A stretch of 64,000 nucleotides of DNA from Sepiola atlantica (Eukaryota; Mollusca; Cephalopoda; Sepiida; Sepiolidae). The notes below the pieces were generated by a model. The model worked only from the letters and a program-made list of their open reading frames with translations. It made no database searches and was not told the DNA's origin. The translations under genes were made by a program, and so were the position numbers. The stretch's first letter is position 1. Each line of letters starts with the position of its first letter. The stretch lies in the NCBI GenBank assembly GCA_963556195.1, contig OY744528.1:62929646-62993645 (forward strand), read 5' to 3'. Shown here piece after piece: positions 12,301 to 23,503 of this stretch.

Positions 12301-13650
12301 TTGTAGAGAAAAACTACGCTTGGTGTAATAGATTTACCGTAACTTTATTTACAACAATTTACACTCTACTTGATCACGTAAATTACTGACAGTGGATTAC
12401 CATAAAATGTTTACAACAATTTAAATCCTATTTGACGCACGTAAATTACCGACAGTGAATTCCATTTTTAATACTTTTTCAGGAGTGATTCTCTAATATT
12501 TTAAAAAGTTAAATCACACAGGTCCTGCTAGTAAAAAAACCCACCGAAACACTAAATTGTGACCTATTTGCGCTCTGTTGCGATACTGCATGTCATCTGT
12601 TCTGTGCTTTGTCAGGGAAGCAGGACTCCTTTTAGATTGAGGCAATTATCAAAGCAGTGTATTTTAAAGAAAAGTGAAAAACAATATCGAGAAAAGTTCG
12701 AAGAAGACATTACTATTGTTATGTATACATTCTTTCAGTGTAGTAATATTTTTACTTGAGTGATTGAGGACAAAAAAGATGAAGAAAACTTAAAATAATC
12801 CTTAAAGTGGTAAAATACAGAAGAATTAAAATTAAAATCGAGGGCGGAGTTAGAGGCGTATTAGTATTACGTATGTAATCTAAAACTAAACACTTATGAA
12901 ATGGATGAATATGCTAATGCCAATGTATCAGAAATTAAAATAAATTTAGGAAGTAAATTTAACAAAGAAATAGGCGAAAAAGTTTACCGAAGGAGGCATT
13001 TGAAATCGTAGCGGACATGTATTAGTTCTCAGAAATGCGAATTGGTATCGTTTAGTTTTGAATGAAATTCGCTGATTTTGTTTTCATTTTAATAAATCAT
13101 AAATAAAAATGTTGATAGTGAAAAGAAGCATTTTTTCTTTGCAAAATGAATAAACTTACGTGTCAAAGGAAAACGTAGATGTAGTTATTTGAAAGTGTTT
13201 ATGTGTTCTTTATTAAATATGGCCTACGACGATGTGTTCGTTAAAACATGATCCGATTACCTAAAACGTATAAGTTTCAAGCAGTTGGAATAACCGAATT
13301 ATATTTGCTAAATATGGAATGTAGCGGTGGCTTAACAGAATTTCGTTTCAATACAGAAACCACACGGTGATTTAGACATCGGTTCTAATAGAATGTTAAG
13401 TAGGTAAAAATGTAGCAACGTTCTCTTTGAAATGTTTATTTGTGAGAGTCACATTTCATGGATTACATTTAATAGATATTGAAAGAATGGAACACTAATG
13501 CATAATTTCTGGAAAGACCCATGAGGACCTAGGCTAATTGCATAGTGGAACAGTTTATCATATGAAGTGGTCGGTTATTTTTCCATAATAACTGAAGTTG
13601 CACGGGAAAAATTGATATCATTTTATTACATAGATATATCTCGTAATAAG

Positions 13651-13655
<5 letters not shown>
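12301..13655. other. AT-rich DNA with no recognised gene
   Basis: A 38 bp motif around TTTACAACAATTTA appears twice (about 12350 and 12410) as a weak local duplication containing AAATTAC and GACAGTG. The open frame 12559-12759 has no recognisable domain. Confidence 0.45.
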
Positions 13656-13656
<1 letters not shown>

Positions 13657-13716
<60 letters not shown>

Positions 13717-13782
13717 AAATTGAAAATATTATAACATTGAAAATATTATAAAATTGAAAATATTATAAAATTGAAAATATAA
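13657..13782. repeat. (TA)n followed by a 17-18 bp tandem repeat
   Basis: A TA run at about 13657-13712 is followed by four units of roughly AAAATTGAAAATATTAT. The last unit merges into the left inverted arm of the adjacent MITE. Confidence 0.85.
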
Positions 13783-14176
13783 GCCTTTATCAATGCAAGA
13801 TTAATCAATTTTATTTATTATTTTTTTACTTTAATATTATTAATTTCGGAATAAAATGACATCATCAGAGTTGACCAGTATTGTGTCATTTTTTTCTCTT
13901 TTCATCAAAAAACACAAAAACAAAAATAAACCAACTGTTTTTTTCTTTGTTTCTTTGATAAATGTCCTTGGTGTTACGTATCCACGCCGATGACGTTGGC
14001 GATTATGAATTCAAATTCTGGTTGTAGAACGAAGAAAGTATTGGCATGCTAGAGTTTAATAAAATGGGTTGTTCATTTAATGATGATAGAATTTTATTCC
14101 GAAATTAATAAGATTAAAGTAAAAAAAATAGAAATGATCAATCTTCATTGATAATGGCTTATATTTTCAATTTTAT
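13766..14176. mobile_element. MITE-like element with ~100 bp inverted ends
   Basis: Left arm 13766-13866 and right arm 14082-14176 are inverted copies, about 85% alike. Landmarks are TATTTTCAATTTTATA at the outer end and ATTTTATTCCGAAATTAATA at the inner end. The 215 bp core has no transposase. Long inverted ends with a short core fit a non-autonomous DNA transposon or foldback element. The target duplication could not be fixed because the left flank is repetitive. Confidence 0.65.
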
Positions 14177-14202
14177 AATACTTACCCAGCAATGCTTTAA
14201 AT

Positions 14203-14594
14203 CAGGGGCGGGCAACCTCCGGCCCGTGGGCCACATCCGATGCATGTATATTTCATTTTTCTTTGACTATTAATTTCAAATCCTTGGCCTGAGATAAAAA
14301 TAGAAAAAGAAAAAGAGAAAGAGAGAGGCAAAGAGGAAACGAAAGACGAGGAAAGGGCATGAAACAGAACTTGCTGGATCAACTTGCTACTTCGTCGGCG
14401 CCTTTTATAACATCACATACAGAAGTCTCTTGAAAAAAATATATCAGATTTGTAGAGTGTTCAATGCAATTTTTATACAATTCATTCATGTAAACAAAAT
14501 ATAGTAATTCTGAGATTTCGTTTTTCACTCCGGCCCGCGATCTCCTTCCAAAAGTCTTATCTGGCCCTCACTCTGAAAAGGTGGCCCGCCCATG
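14203..14594. mobile_element. hAT-type MITE with 8 bp target duplication
   Basis: The element is 392 bp. Its left end CAGGGGCGGGCAACC and the reverse complement of its right end CATGGGCGGGCCACC match at 13 of 15 positions. It is flanked on both sides by CTTTAAAT (14195-14202 and 14595-14602), an exact 8 bp duplication typical of hAT insertion. CAGGG-type termini and internal GGCCCGNGGGCC segments also fit hAT non-autonomous elements. No transposase is present. Confidence 0.85.
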
Positions 14595-14602
14595 CTTTAA
14601 AT

Positions 14603-15283
14603 GAACGACCCATTATATATATATATATATATATTATATCACGTAAGTATTAGGAAACAGCTTACAATTATTGATTTATTTACATAAAATCAAACCATCA
14701 GTTAAACCATTCAATATTTGTTCAATGGCTAAACCTGGAATACCTTTTTAATGATTTAATTCTTTTTTGCTTGATCTTCGTTTTTTCTGCCCCCCTTCCA
14801 AATTAAAATAAAATATAAGGTTTCCATTTTTAAAATCTGATATCACTTTTTCCATGAATCATTTTTCTTAATGTTGCCATAAATTGTTTTGACACTGACA
14901 ATTTTCGAAAATGTCAATACCTTATCAATAACATTAACTGTTTGTGCAGTATCTGATTCATTTAATATTGTATGCAATTCAATTGCTGCTACAGTTTGAT
15001 CACAGAAAAATAAAAATAAATGTGAAAGTTTTAGTCGTTCAACAGGTTTGGGGTAAACTTCCCCATTAGTTAGTTTTGATAATTTAACAAGTTTTCTCAT
15101 GTTCGTAAAGACCTTTTACAACTTCCTATTTTTGTAAGATACAGGTGTGAACATTTAATATTCTAAAAAAATTAGTATCTCATATGTTTCGAGACATGGG
15201 GGTGATATAACGAAGGGTATTAATCTACAATAATACTGAACATTTCACGTTTTATTTATTGAACTAATAAAATAAAAGGGATA

Positions 15284-15287
<4 letters not shown>
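14603..15287. other. AT-rich DNA with short (TA)n, no gene
   Basis: TGAACGACCCATT at 14602-14614 is the inverse of AATGGGTTGTTCA at about 14063-14075, so it belonged to the MITE region before the hAT-type insertion. A minus-strand frame at 14843-15100 has no recognised motif. Confidence 0.5.
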
Positions 15288-15327
<40 letters not shown>

Positions 15328-15400
15328 TTAATAATAATAATAATAATAATAATAATGATGATGATAATAATAATGATGATGATGATAATAATAATAGTCT
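15288..15400. repeat. (AAT)n / (GAT)n microsatellite
   Basis: AAT units grade into ATG/GAT units at the 3' side, a compound trinucleotide repeat. Confidence 0.95.
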
Positions 15401-15466
15401 ATTTCATTAGCTATGATTTGAATTCATACCACGTCGAATAGTATTGAGTATAACTTTTTAACCAGT

Positions 15467-15494
15467 AATTTTGCCAAATAAATTTGGCAAAATT
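15467..15494. repeat. 28 bp perfect palindrome
   Basis: AATTTTGCCAAAT, AA, ATTTGGCAAAATT: 13 bp arms and a 2 bp centre. It is a hairpin-capable site with no T-run, so not a terminator. Role unknown. Confidence 0.8.
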
Positions 15495-15899
15495 AATGTA
15501 TTTTTCATTTCATTTCATTTCAAACTGTATGAAAACAAAAAAGCATCTTAGAAAAGTGTTTAATATAATTTACAATAATCTCTGAAATTATTATTATTAA
15601 TTATTTTCTTTATTTTATTTGCACAAAAGAATAAAACATAAATTTTTCTTTAAAAATATGTTTGAACCTCTTAATTTTTGCTTTAAAAACTCGTTAAAAC
15701 CGGTGTCTTTGTGTAATAAGAATGTTAAAAGTTCATTATTATGTCCAAGAAAAGCACAAAAAAGCAATGATCATCAGCGATTAAAACATTAAAGTTCGAT
15801 ACTCAACACTTCAAAATATGAATATGAATTTGATTTTATGAACAACAGTCAATTTTATCCTGATTTTTTAGCGAATACCAAGCTAAATGAACGAGAAAA

Positions 15900-16785
15900 T
15901 CTAACACCCTCAATAGTATGATTGGAACATAGAAATGGATGGTGTTCTCCAATATATAATACAACAGTTATGGGGTAAAATATGTGTGGGGAGTAGGCAT
16001 CGTTGGATGATCTTTAGTACCAACAAAATAAAACAGGGTCAGGACTCATTTACTCCACTAGCTAAGTTTCTTTAAATTTGAGGGGTCAGGTCCGCAGAAC
16101 CCAGGACTGTGTGTGCAATACTTATGCAGGGAGCACGAACTCGTATCCAGCTCCCTGACAAACAAGTGTCACGCACCACTTTTCTATCGAACTCCATGCA
16201 ATGTAATCTTCAATCGCATCTGATCTTAACTTAAAACTGATGTTTAAAGTAGACGACCAGATTCCGATCGGAAACAGATTCACCCCTATAAATCTTGTCA
16301 AAATGTGAAACCCACATCATCATTCTCGCTATGGTTAGGATGGCTAGGAAAAATAAAGATTCTTTTCTCTCTAGGCCACGGCGGGGCTACATTGTGGATG
16401 ACCAATGCTTCATTTAGGACCATCGGGTGCTCGAAATCGATGCGAGCCATTACCTCGCTGACATACTCCCAGAGTTACCGAAGTTTAGTGCAAGTGAAAA
16501 CAAGCGTGCTCGGTAAATCCCCTTTCGTTACCTTCGCCGCGCAGGCAGTAAGGATCCGTCCTCCTTTCATCTCGGGTCAGTTTGCCATTAAGGGGCAGCG
16601 CGTTCCGGACCAATCGCCAGGTGTAAGAGTACTCAAATTTGTTTATATAACTCCTAGCGTCCAACTCCACTGAGAACGAATCTCCTCCTCCGACCATCCC
16701 AGCCGCTCCTCAAGCGGACCCGAGACGGTACCCTCCACTAAATCTCGATATAGTCGCTTACTGGGCCGTACCAGGGTTTGTGCAG
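15900..16785 (-). pseudogene. Keno-like LINE 3' fragment, decayed
   Basis: On the minus strand the frame reads KRLYRDLVEG near 16760, then EEIRSQWSW, then YTWRLVRNALPL near 16620, a CCHC knuckle remnant, and VAPPWPREKR near 16400. All align in order with the ORF2 C-terminus of the intact element at 42540-43188. Its 3' UTR also matches to about 15900, including counterparts of the CACTAGAGAGC and CCACATATTTATTTT segments. Stops and indels show great age compared with the copies at 33-44 kb. The 5' truncation lies inside the mariner fossil, so this LINE inserted after or into it. No U2 sequence flanks it, so it is off-target or the target has decayed. Confidence 0.85.
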
Positions 16786-17525
16786 AAGCAATTCGAAGTG
16801 CAATTAATGTACTTTTCCATCGTTGTGATCGACTTGTGACACTGTCTATTGTCTTGGTGAAATAACACATTTTCTTCTTCAAATGAAATCCTTTTGGGCG
16901 ATTTCGTTATTTAACCGCACCAATAATGCTATATAATATTCGCTATTGATGGCCCTTCCTTTCTCAAGGCAATCCAAAGAACCAACATACGAAGGCCAAC
17001 ACATTGACTGCTGATATTTGGGGGGATTTAATCTGCTGTAGCCCACTTAGCTGACTGCCAATTTAACTACTGAATAAAATGGTGGATCCATGTTTCATCC
17101 ATTGTCACATATTGACGCAAAACCTTAAGTTTGTTGTTTTTGATCGATTTGATCAAGCGCCGCGCCCACTTTGAACACTGCTTTCTCATCGACAAATGTT
17201 CATGCAAAATGGTGAATACACTTCCTTCTGATATCTTCAACTCCTCTGCTATCTCACGCAACTTCAATTTACAATCAGCACAAACGAGTTTATCAGCTTT
17301 TTTATGTTTTCTAGAAAAACTGCTAAATTTGCGCGACCTGAGCGTTCAGCATCATTTGTGTCTGTACGACCGCGTGTACAGTTCGGATACCACCACTTAA
17401 CCGTCGTTCCTGAAAGAGCAGAGTGCGAATAACACATATCAAACCATTGCTTTTATTGAATAGTATATTTCTTATAAGTAAGCAATGCTTTATACGAACA
17501 CTAAATTCAGATTTTTTCATTGTTG
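16786..17525 (-). pseudogene. mariner transposase, interrupted
   Basis: Starting near 17520 with MKKSEFSVRIKHCLL, the minus strand then carries KLREIAEELKISEGSVF (helix-turn-helix) near 17265 and VTMDETWIHH near 17085, which holds the first catalytic Asp. It continues with SEYYIALLVRL near 16940 and FHQDN with CHKS near 16850, which holds the second Asp. The third Asp region is missing because LINE sequence takes over at about 16785. Frame changes and stops make it non-functional. Mariner transposases cut and paste at TA sites; no inverted termini were located. A related copy lies at 57080-57830. Confidence 0.85.
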
Positions 17526-18100
17526 TTTTTTAAATTTTCGACAGTAGCTTCACTCAAATAACTGTAATTTAAAAAAGCAATGAACTGATTGGGATCAACT
17601 TTTGGCACGCGCCATTTTAAAGTTAGTACCTTATAAAATTGTATGGACTTTTCATTAGTGGCACCAACTATATGTCGGACACCGGACTTAAGTGATTTTT
17701 TGTTGACACGAAGAAACCTGAACATCATTTTGTAATTGTGTCCCCCTACAATAGTGTAGTTATTTTCCATGGCCTTTATTTCGGCCAATTTCCGGTTGTT
17801 TTGGTTACAAAAGCATATTCCGTAGGCGTTTATCAACCGCTAATATTCCGAGCCTTCAGCTAAAACTGTTCTTGGAAACAGAGTTTTTCAGGATATATTC
17901 GTTCTATTTATAACATTTACTATCATCACAATGCACGAATTTGACCTTCTTTCAAATCCTACAGTGACCAGTGAAGTGATGCACGGCAAGCATCGGGATT
18001 TACATGATATTAAATGGAGATGACAAAGTCTGTGGATACAAAAGAATTCATATTAAAATAACATTATAGAATAACTTTTGCTTCCTATTTATCACAATGT
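17526..18100. other. Possible mariner 5' flank, otherwise unassigned
   Basis: An open frame on the minus strand (17507-17836) lacks recognisable motifs and overlaps the mariner start region. The stretch may hold the mariner 5' UTR and terminal repeat, but I cannot delimit them. Confidence 0.35.
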
Positions 18101-18106
18101 CTCTTC

Positions 18107-18295
18107 ATCCACATGCTTTCATTCGGTCAAACGTCATGCCACGAATGCGTCCGACGGCTTGTTCGTAGTTCTTAATTTCTACCTCCACCCATTCATTTGG
18201 AGCTCTCTCAAACATTCTTCCATTATGAACATGTGATACGAAACTTTTTGTTTTTGGACACTTGTTGATCCTGGCAAACTTGATTACAAATATGA
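18107..18295 (-). other. Unidentified ~62-codon open stretch
   Basis: The minus strand is open for about 62 codons, with polar, protein-like composition (segments VHNGRMFERAPNEWVEVEI and NYEQAVGRIRGMTFDRM) ending at a TGA near 18107. No family was recognised. It could be a transposon-derived coding remnant or chance. Confidence 0.25.
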
Positions 18296-18302
18296 TATTA
18301 AA

Positions 18303-18306
<4 letters not shown>

Positions 18307-18369
<63 letters not shown>
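18307..18369. repeat. (TA)n microsatellite
   Basis: About 31 TA units. Confidence 0.97.
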
Positions 18370-18370
<1 letters not shown>

Positions 18371-18454
18371 GAGAAGAAGAATCGTCCTATGATGGGTAAA
18401 ACTACTTCCCTGAACAGAACAGTACCCTTACCATAATTAAAATAAAGATATAAT

Positions 18455-18860
18455 TCTACTAAACCTTATGTCTAGAATCCATTATTAAAATTTTGATCAA
18501 AGTCCATTACATGATTTTGATTCTAGAAAATTTCTCAATAGCTTAAAAATCTTATGAAGAAATTGAAATTGTGAAAATCTTGCTTCATTAAGTCTAAAGA
18601 CTATGGATCAAATTCAATATCGAATCTGAAATATTTGAACTTTCAAATGGGATGCTGTGCCTATATGTTTTCCTTTAAAACACTGTAAAATACCACACTA
18701 AAATACCATTTAGGGAATATTCATTAATTAATGTCTAGTACCTATTGGTTAAATTAGACAAAACCGGAGGTGTTTGAAATTTCACGAAAGGCTTCCACTT
18801 CCTATTATCCCCTTTGCATAAAATAAAATAGAAATACATATAGCCGACATTATTACAATT
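18455..18860 (-). repeat. Dispersed repeat A, copy 2
   Basis: The reverse complement follows the copy at 7760-8165 in order, including AAGCCTTTCGTGAAATTTCA, AGACATTAATTAATG, CCCATTTGAAA and AGAATCAAAATCA. Non-coding. Confidence 0.65.
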
Positions 18861-21800
18861 TTAGCCTAACAGTTATGTTCCAACATTCATAATTCTCTGT
18901 TAATGTGTCTACAAATGAATTCTCTACATCTAAATATCTAACAAAATCGCAGTTTGTCTTATTCACATACCTAACTTGGATTTGGGTAGGTACATACCAT
19001 ATGTAAACGGCTAAGAATTATCCATGGGACATTATATAAATTATACATGTTATGTGAAACAATAAAGACCTAGATGTTTGTAAATAAAAACATATAATGT
19101 TTATTTCAATATTATAGTTCTTGATTGGCCATACTATACCGGTCGTTTTTTAAGGCAGGCGTGGCTAAAATCTCCAATGCTATGAAAACATTAGCTAAAA
19201 GCGGGATGGTGTTTCGGGAACAAAAAAAAACGAAGTGGGTGCTTAATATCTACAACCATTAAACACGATGTGAAAATACTTTTGTCCCATAAATAAAAAC
19301 TAGTGTGTACAATTGATTAATGTTAGTACTCTCATTTTATTCCCACTTTCAACTCCCAATCATTTCCGTCTTATTAAGCCTTATCCTCGAGTGGCTATTA
19401 GCCTTGAACAGTGGTGACGCAATAGTGAAAAAAATTAAAATATTTGTAAAATTCTGAATTATTTAAACAAACTCAAAACTAGATTAGTGGAGTTATACGT
19501 CTGTAGTTTTGGTAAAAATATTCGCTGATTTTGGTTAAGCTCTGCGCACGGACGCTGTTGGAAACTGCCTTGTTTTTGTCTTAGAATAATTTTTATTAAA
19601 ATAATATGCATCATGTGTATTGGAAGGGAATCTTCGAAAATTACCTGTATGGAGACACAAGAAGGAAGGTCATATTTGATAGGAATAAAAGGATTATTGG
19701 AGTCCTGCACGCTATGCTAATTCACACCAAAATGAAAATGATATTTTAACATTTTAGGCGATTATATATAAACAGTCTAGAAAAGTTAGCTGTAAAAATA
19801 AATAATAAAAATATTTAGACTGAGTGATCAGGTTTGCCTATAAATATAACGTAAAAGTAACACCAACTTTCGGACCAGATAGTATTTTAAGGACCTGCAA
19901 CCAAATTATATTTTTAATGTTGGCCAAATATACGTTTTATTAGCTTCACCATTTACGTTAACTTCAGTTATCAATAACATAATTGTGCACTGTTATAGGG
20001 ATAAATTGACTTTTCACGGGGCGATATACTATAAATTGCTTTTTACATTAATCTTATCTCACATATAAATTTCAATGTTTGTGTGTGTTTCATATAGAAA
20101 ATAGGTAAGTGCATTCATATGTAAAATATTCATGGAAAACAATGGAAACAGACCCGACTATCAAAATGTAAGACATGCAAAGTTAACAATAAAATGTAAT
20201 ATAGTGTTATGGGTAAGAGAAGAAGGGCATATGATTCCTGATTAAATACCGAACAATGCTGACTCTTCCTGCTTGTTATGAAAATAAAGATAAGTCACCG
20301 ATAGTTACAAATCAATACTTTATTTTCTCAGCTTTATTATTTTCGTCCCCGCCATAATCTTGAGTGTAAAGTTACTGCGTTTTTAAAAAAATTCAAACGC
20401 AAAAAGAAACTATGATGCCCCTATATTGAGATTTTAATAAAACGTTCAAATATTTATTGCAAATCACATGATCGAGCCGAGAAGGGAAATATTTTATCCA
20501 ACTGGAAAATATGTGTTCGTTTTGATCGCTTTAATTAATGCTTACTTTTAACCGACTCTAGAGCTTCTCTAAACATAGTCATCTATACATGAACACAGAG
20601 GAATTTACACTCTCACACTCAGATTTACAACCACTGCCAATCATTACATCGATTAGTGTTCCTTATAGTATAATTTGTTTTCGTAGCACTCTCATTATTT
20701 TGTTTTTTCAACCGTCTGACCTGCTTTGTTTGCATCCCGTCCCGCGTAACCATTTAAAGCACGAAACTCTTTCTCTCTCCTCTTGTTCTGATAATTATTA
20801 ATACTAACAACACCCGTGGACATTCCACGGTGCTTTCTATGTCAATCTGTATAATGTACATTTTGATGACAATGTTCCCGTAGAAATAATTGTCAGGGTC
20901 AATACTATTAAGAAAAAAAATTTTTTCGTCTTTAAGAATAATTGTCATTATCAATTAAATATTCTTTTAATACAAAAAAACGAATAAGTTTATTTAATTA
21001 TTACAAATTTTAGTACTTTAATTGTTTTAAAACAATAAATATTCTCTACCTTCTTAATGTAAACAGAATTGTCAGCTAAATATTTTTGAAATCAATAAAA
21101 CGAATGTCAATTTCTGAAATGCATTTATTTTAAATTGTTGTTTAAGTCGACAGGACGACATAATTTGATTCTGGAAGAATTTATTTTAAAATGGGTATAT
21201 CGAACATTTTAAATTTGTGCAAAAAGTGATAACGTAGTGCGAACATGAAATAACTTGGGGTAATATTATATGGATGACAGAGGTAAGGGTCGTCAACCGG
21301 ATAAAGTAGATAACCACTGTCTCATAAATTTACCATCCGTGTGTTATCCGGTCGCATATTTTTGTTAGCCTTTAAATGACTTAAAGAGGTTGATATACCC
21401 TACAATTGATTTTGGCATTAAATGAATAAAGAAAGAGTTCATATGGCGTAAATGTGTGGCTTGTGTAGTAAATGACTAAAGAAAGGGTTGGTATGCCATC
21501 ATTCATCAGCCGTGTTTGATCCATGTAGTCGCTTAAGTTCAAATACAACTTACACAACTCTGAATACAAAACATAAGTTGTTTACTTCGAATTAAATGAT
21601 ATAAACAAACACCCCGTACAAAAAGTACAATTGTGAATAATAATCAGATCAACGCTATTGCGGTTGTTCAGAAATTTTGTTACCTTTATAATGCAATTGT
21701 AGCACAGGAAGGAGCTTGTATGATTGCAAGAAAAAGAAGTAGATAGAGTAAGTTCAGAGAACTTCTTCCATAACTAACTAGCACAACTTTACTAATGTCG
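18861..21800. other. AT-rich DNA with no recognised gene
   Basis: A short piece at about 19376-19425 (CTTATCCTCGAGTGGCT...GGTGAC) resembles the tandem unit at 52443-52694. CCGTGG-ACATT-CCACGG near 20813 is a small hairpin. Open frames here show no domain. Confidence 0.45.
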
Positions 21801-22250
21801 ACCAACAAGCGTGTATCATGCATGTATACGCAGTGTGATGATGTATGGAAGTGAAACTTGGACTGCGAAGGTTGGTAAATAATATGAGAATGATACGATG
21901 GATGTGTAACGGGAGTCTTAAAGGGAGATTGGTTTTGATTTTCTCAGAGGAAGATTAAATCTGGACATTATAAGGAAATACATGCAAAACAGGAGACATG
22001 GTATGGCCATATTGAAGGAATGCATGATACATTTTTGCTTACTAGATGATGAACAATTGGGGTAGCAGAGTCAGTTAGCAGGGGAAAAAAATATGGGAGG
22101 GATTGATAAATATTGACTTGAGAGAAAGAACGATAAATTAAGACTTGCCCAGAGAGAGGTTATTTTGGAAGTCAATTTCTAAAAGTCGTCCAACACATGC
22201 TAGCATGTAAAGAGGGCGTACACACGATGATGATGATGATGATGATTATG
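21801..22250 (+). pseudogene. RTE-type LINE 3' end, highly decayed
   Basis: Around 21838 the frame reads MMYGSETWT, equivalent to the LYGSETW motif that follows the reverse transcriptase in RTE-like LINEs. Scraps of the downstream conserved region follow. The element ends near CATGCTAGCATG and a (GAT)n tail at 22231-22248, the usual 3' end of this LINE class in molluscs. Many stops; about 400 bp survive. Confidence 0.65.
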
Positions 22251-22919
22251 ATGATCTGAATATTTCAGCAACAGATTAGTGAATATTTGTAATTTTTTCA
22301 GCCAACAATAAGTACTTTTAAATCTAAGTTTAATGAATGTAATTGGTTTCATAGGTCAATCGTATCAGAAAGCTTTCAAGAAAAAAAATGATCTATTTGT
22401 ATGTGATGTATCATAAATGTAACCGGGTTGATGTCAGAAACAACTTATTTAAATCCAAACAAGAAATTACATGATTTTCTTTAAATTTAATCCCAATTAG
22501 GGTTAATGTACTTTCAAATTCTTCGCTGGGATACTCCACAACGCGGCTGTTCTTCGACCGTCTGATGAATTAAATGCTTTCAAAATATAGCCCTTTTGTG
22601 GTCTCTTCGACCTTGTGGAAAATGAAAAGACACATGGGGCAAGATTATGTGCATAAGGAAGGTTCAATTAGTTAATTAAGCTTTGAATGTAAATATTCTT
22701 TATTAGCCCCCTTTCGAGCTAAGATCAAAATGTAGTCTATGTTTTGTCCTCGGTCGGAGGATAGGACATCTTTCTTGAGAAAGGCGAAGGGAGAAAGTTA
22801 GATAGAGAGGGGGTAGAGAGGTAAACCGATACCATTTGAACACTTCTATTTTGTTGTATATGGACTGCGTAATAATTTGTTTTACGAATATGAATGTAAA
22901 TCACTTGTTTGATAGACTA
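22251..22919. other. AT-rich DNA with no recognised gene
   Basis: No supported feature on either strand. Confidence 0.45.
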
Positions 22920-23395
22920 GATACCACATTGGCCAAATGAATTGTGAGTAATACTTAGTTTCCGATTAAGGTCAAATTCTAGAAAGCCATTATATAACTA
23001 GATTAAGTAAATAAGAATTTTCCATTAGAAGTTAAAAATTAGGAATTTAAGCCGACGTGTTCAGGAAGTTCCGCCATTAACAAGAAGTCTCGAATGAGAC
23101 GTGACTTAATAAGCTGGTGAAATACTTCTCTTGGGAGTTGGATGTGATTGGACGTCTTTTTCAGTCTCTCCACACGGACATGGACACGAAAAAATAATGT
23201 CAATCGTGTAGATAAAATAAAAAAATGAAAAATAAATCAATATAAGAATATAGAAAGTCAATAAAAAATTATGGTTTCATTTTTAATTGCTATGACGACG
23301 GCTATTAGGAGAGAAAAAATAAATACTACTTAAGCTGCTGATAACAGCAAGAGACTAAGAGAGAAAGACCGACTTAACTAGGAGATAATACTTGA
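22920..23395 (+). repeat. Dispersed repeat F, copy 1
   Basis: Aligns in order with about 56550-56900: GAAGTTAAAAATTAG / GAAGTCAAAAATTAG, then ACGTGT...AGGAAGTT, then AATGAGACGTG, then a CATTTTTAATTG segment and GACGGCT. Copies are diverged and non-coding. Confidence 0.5.
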
Positions 23396-23410
23396 AACCT
23401 GTGGTAAATA

Positions 23411-23503
23411 GTTTACAAATTGAACAGCTTAATAACATACTAATATTTTTAAGCAATATGCTTAAAAATATTAGTATGTTATTAAGCTGTTTAATTTGTA
23501 AAC
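23411..23503. repeat. 93 nt near-perfect palindrome
   Basis: Arms 23411-23455 and 23459-23503 are complementary at 44 of 45 positions around a 3 nt centre (ATA). A transcript from either strand would fold into a single long hairpin. Flanks show no transposase or target duplication. It could be a foldback element or a hairpin RNA precursor. Confidence 0.92.
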
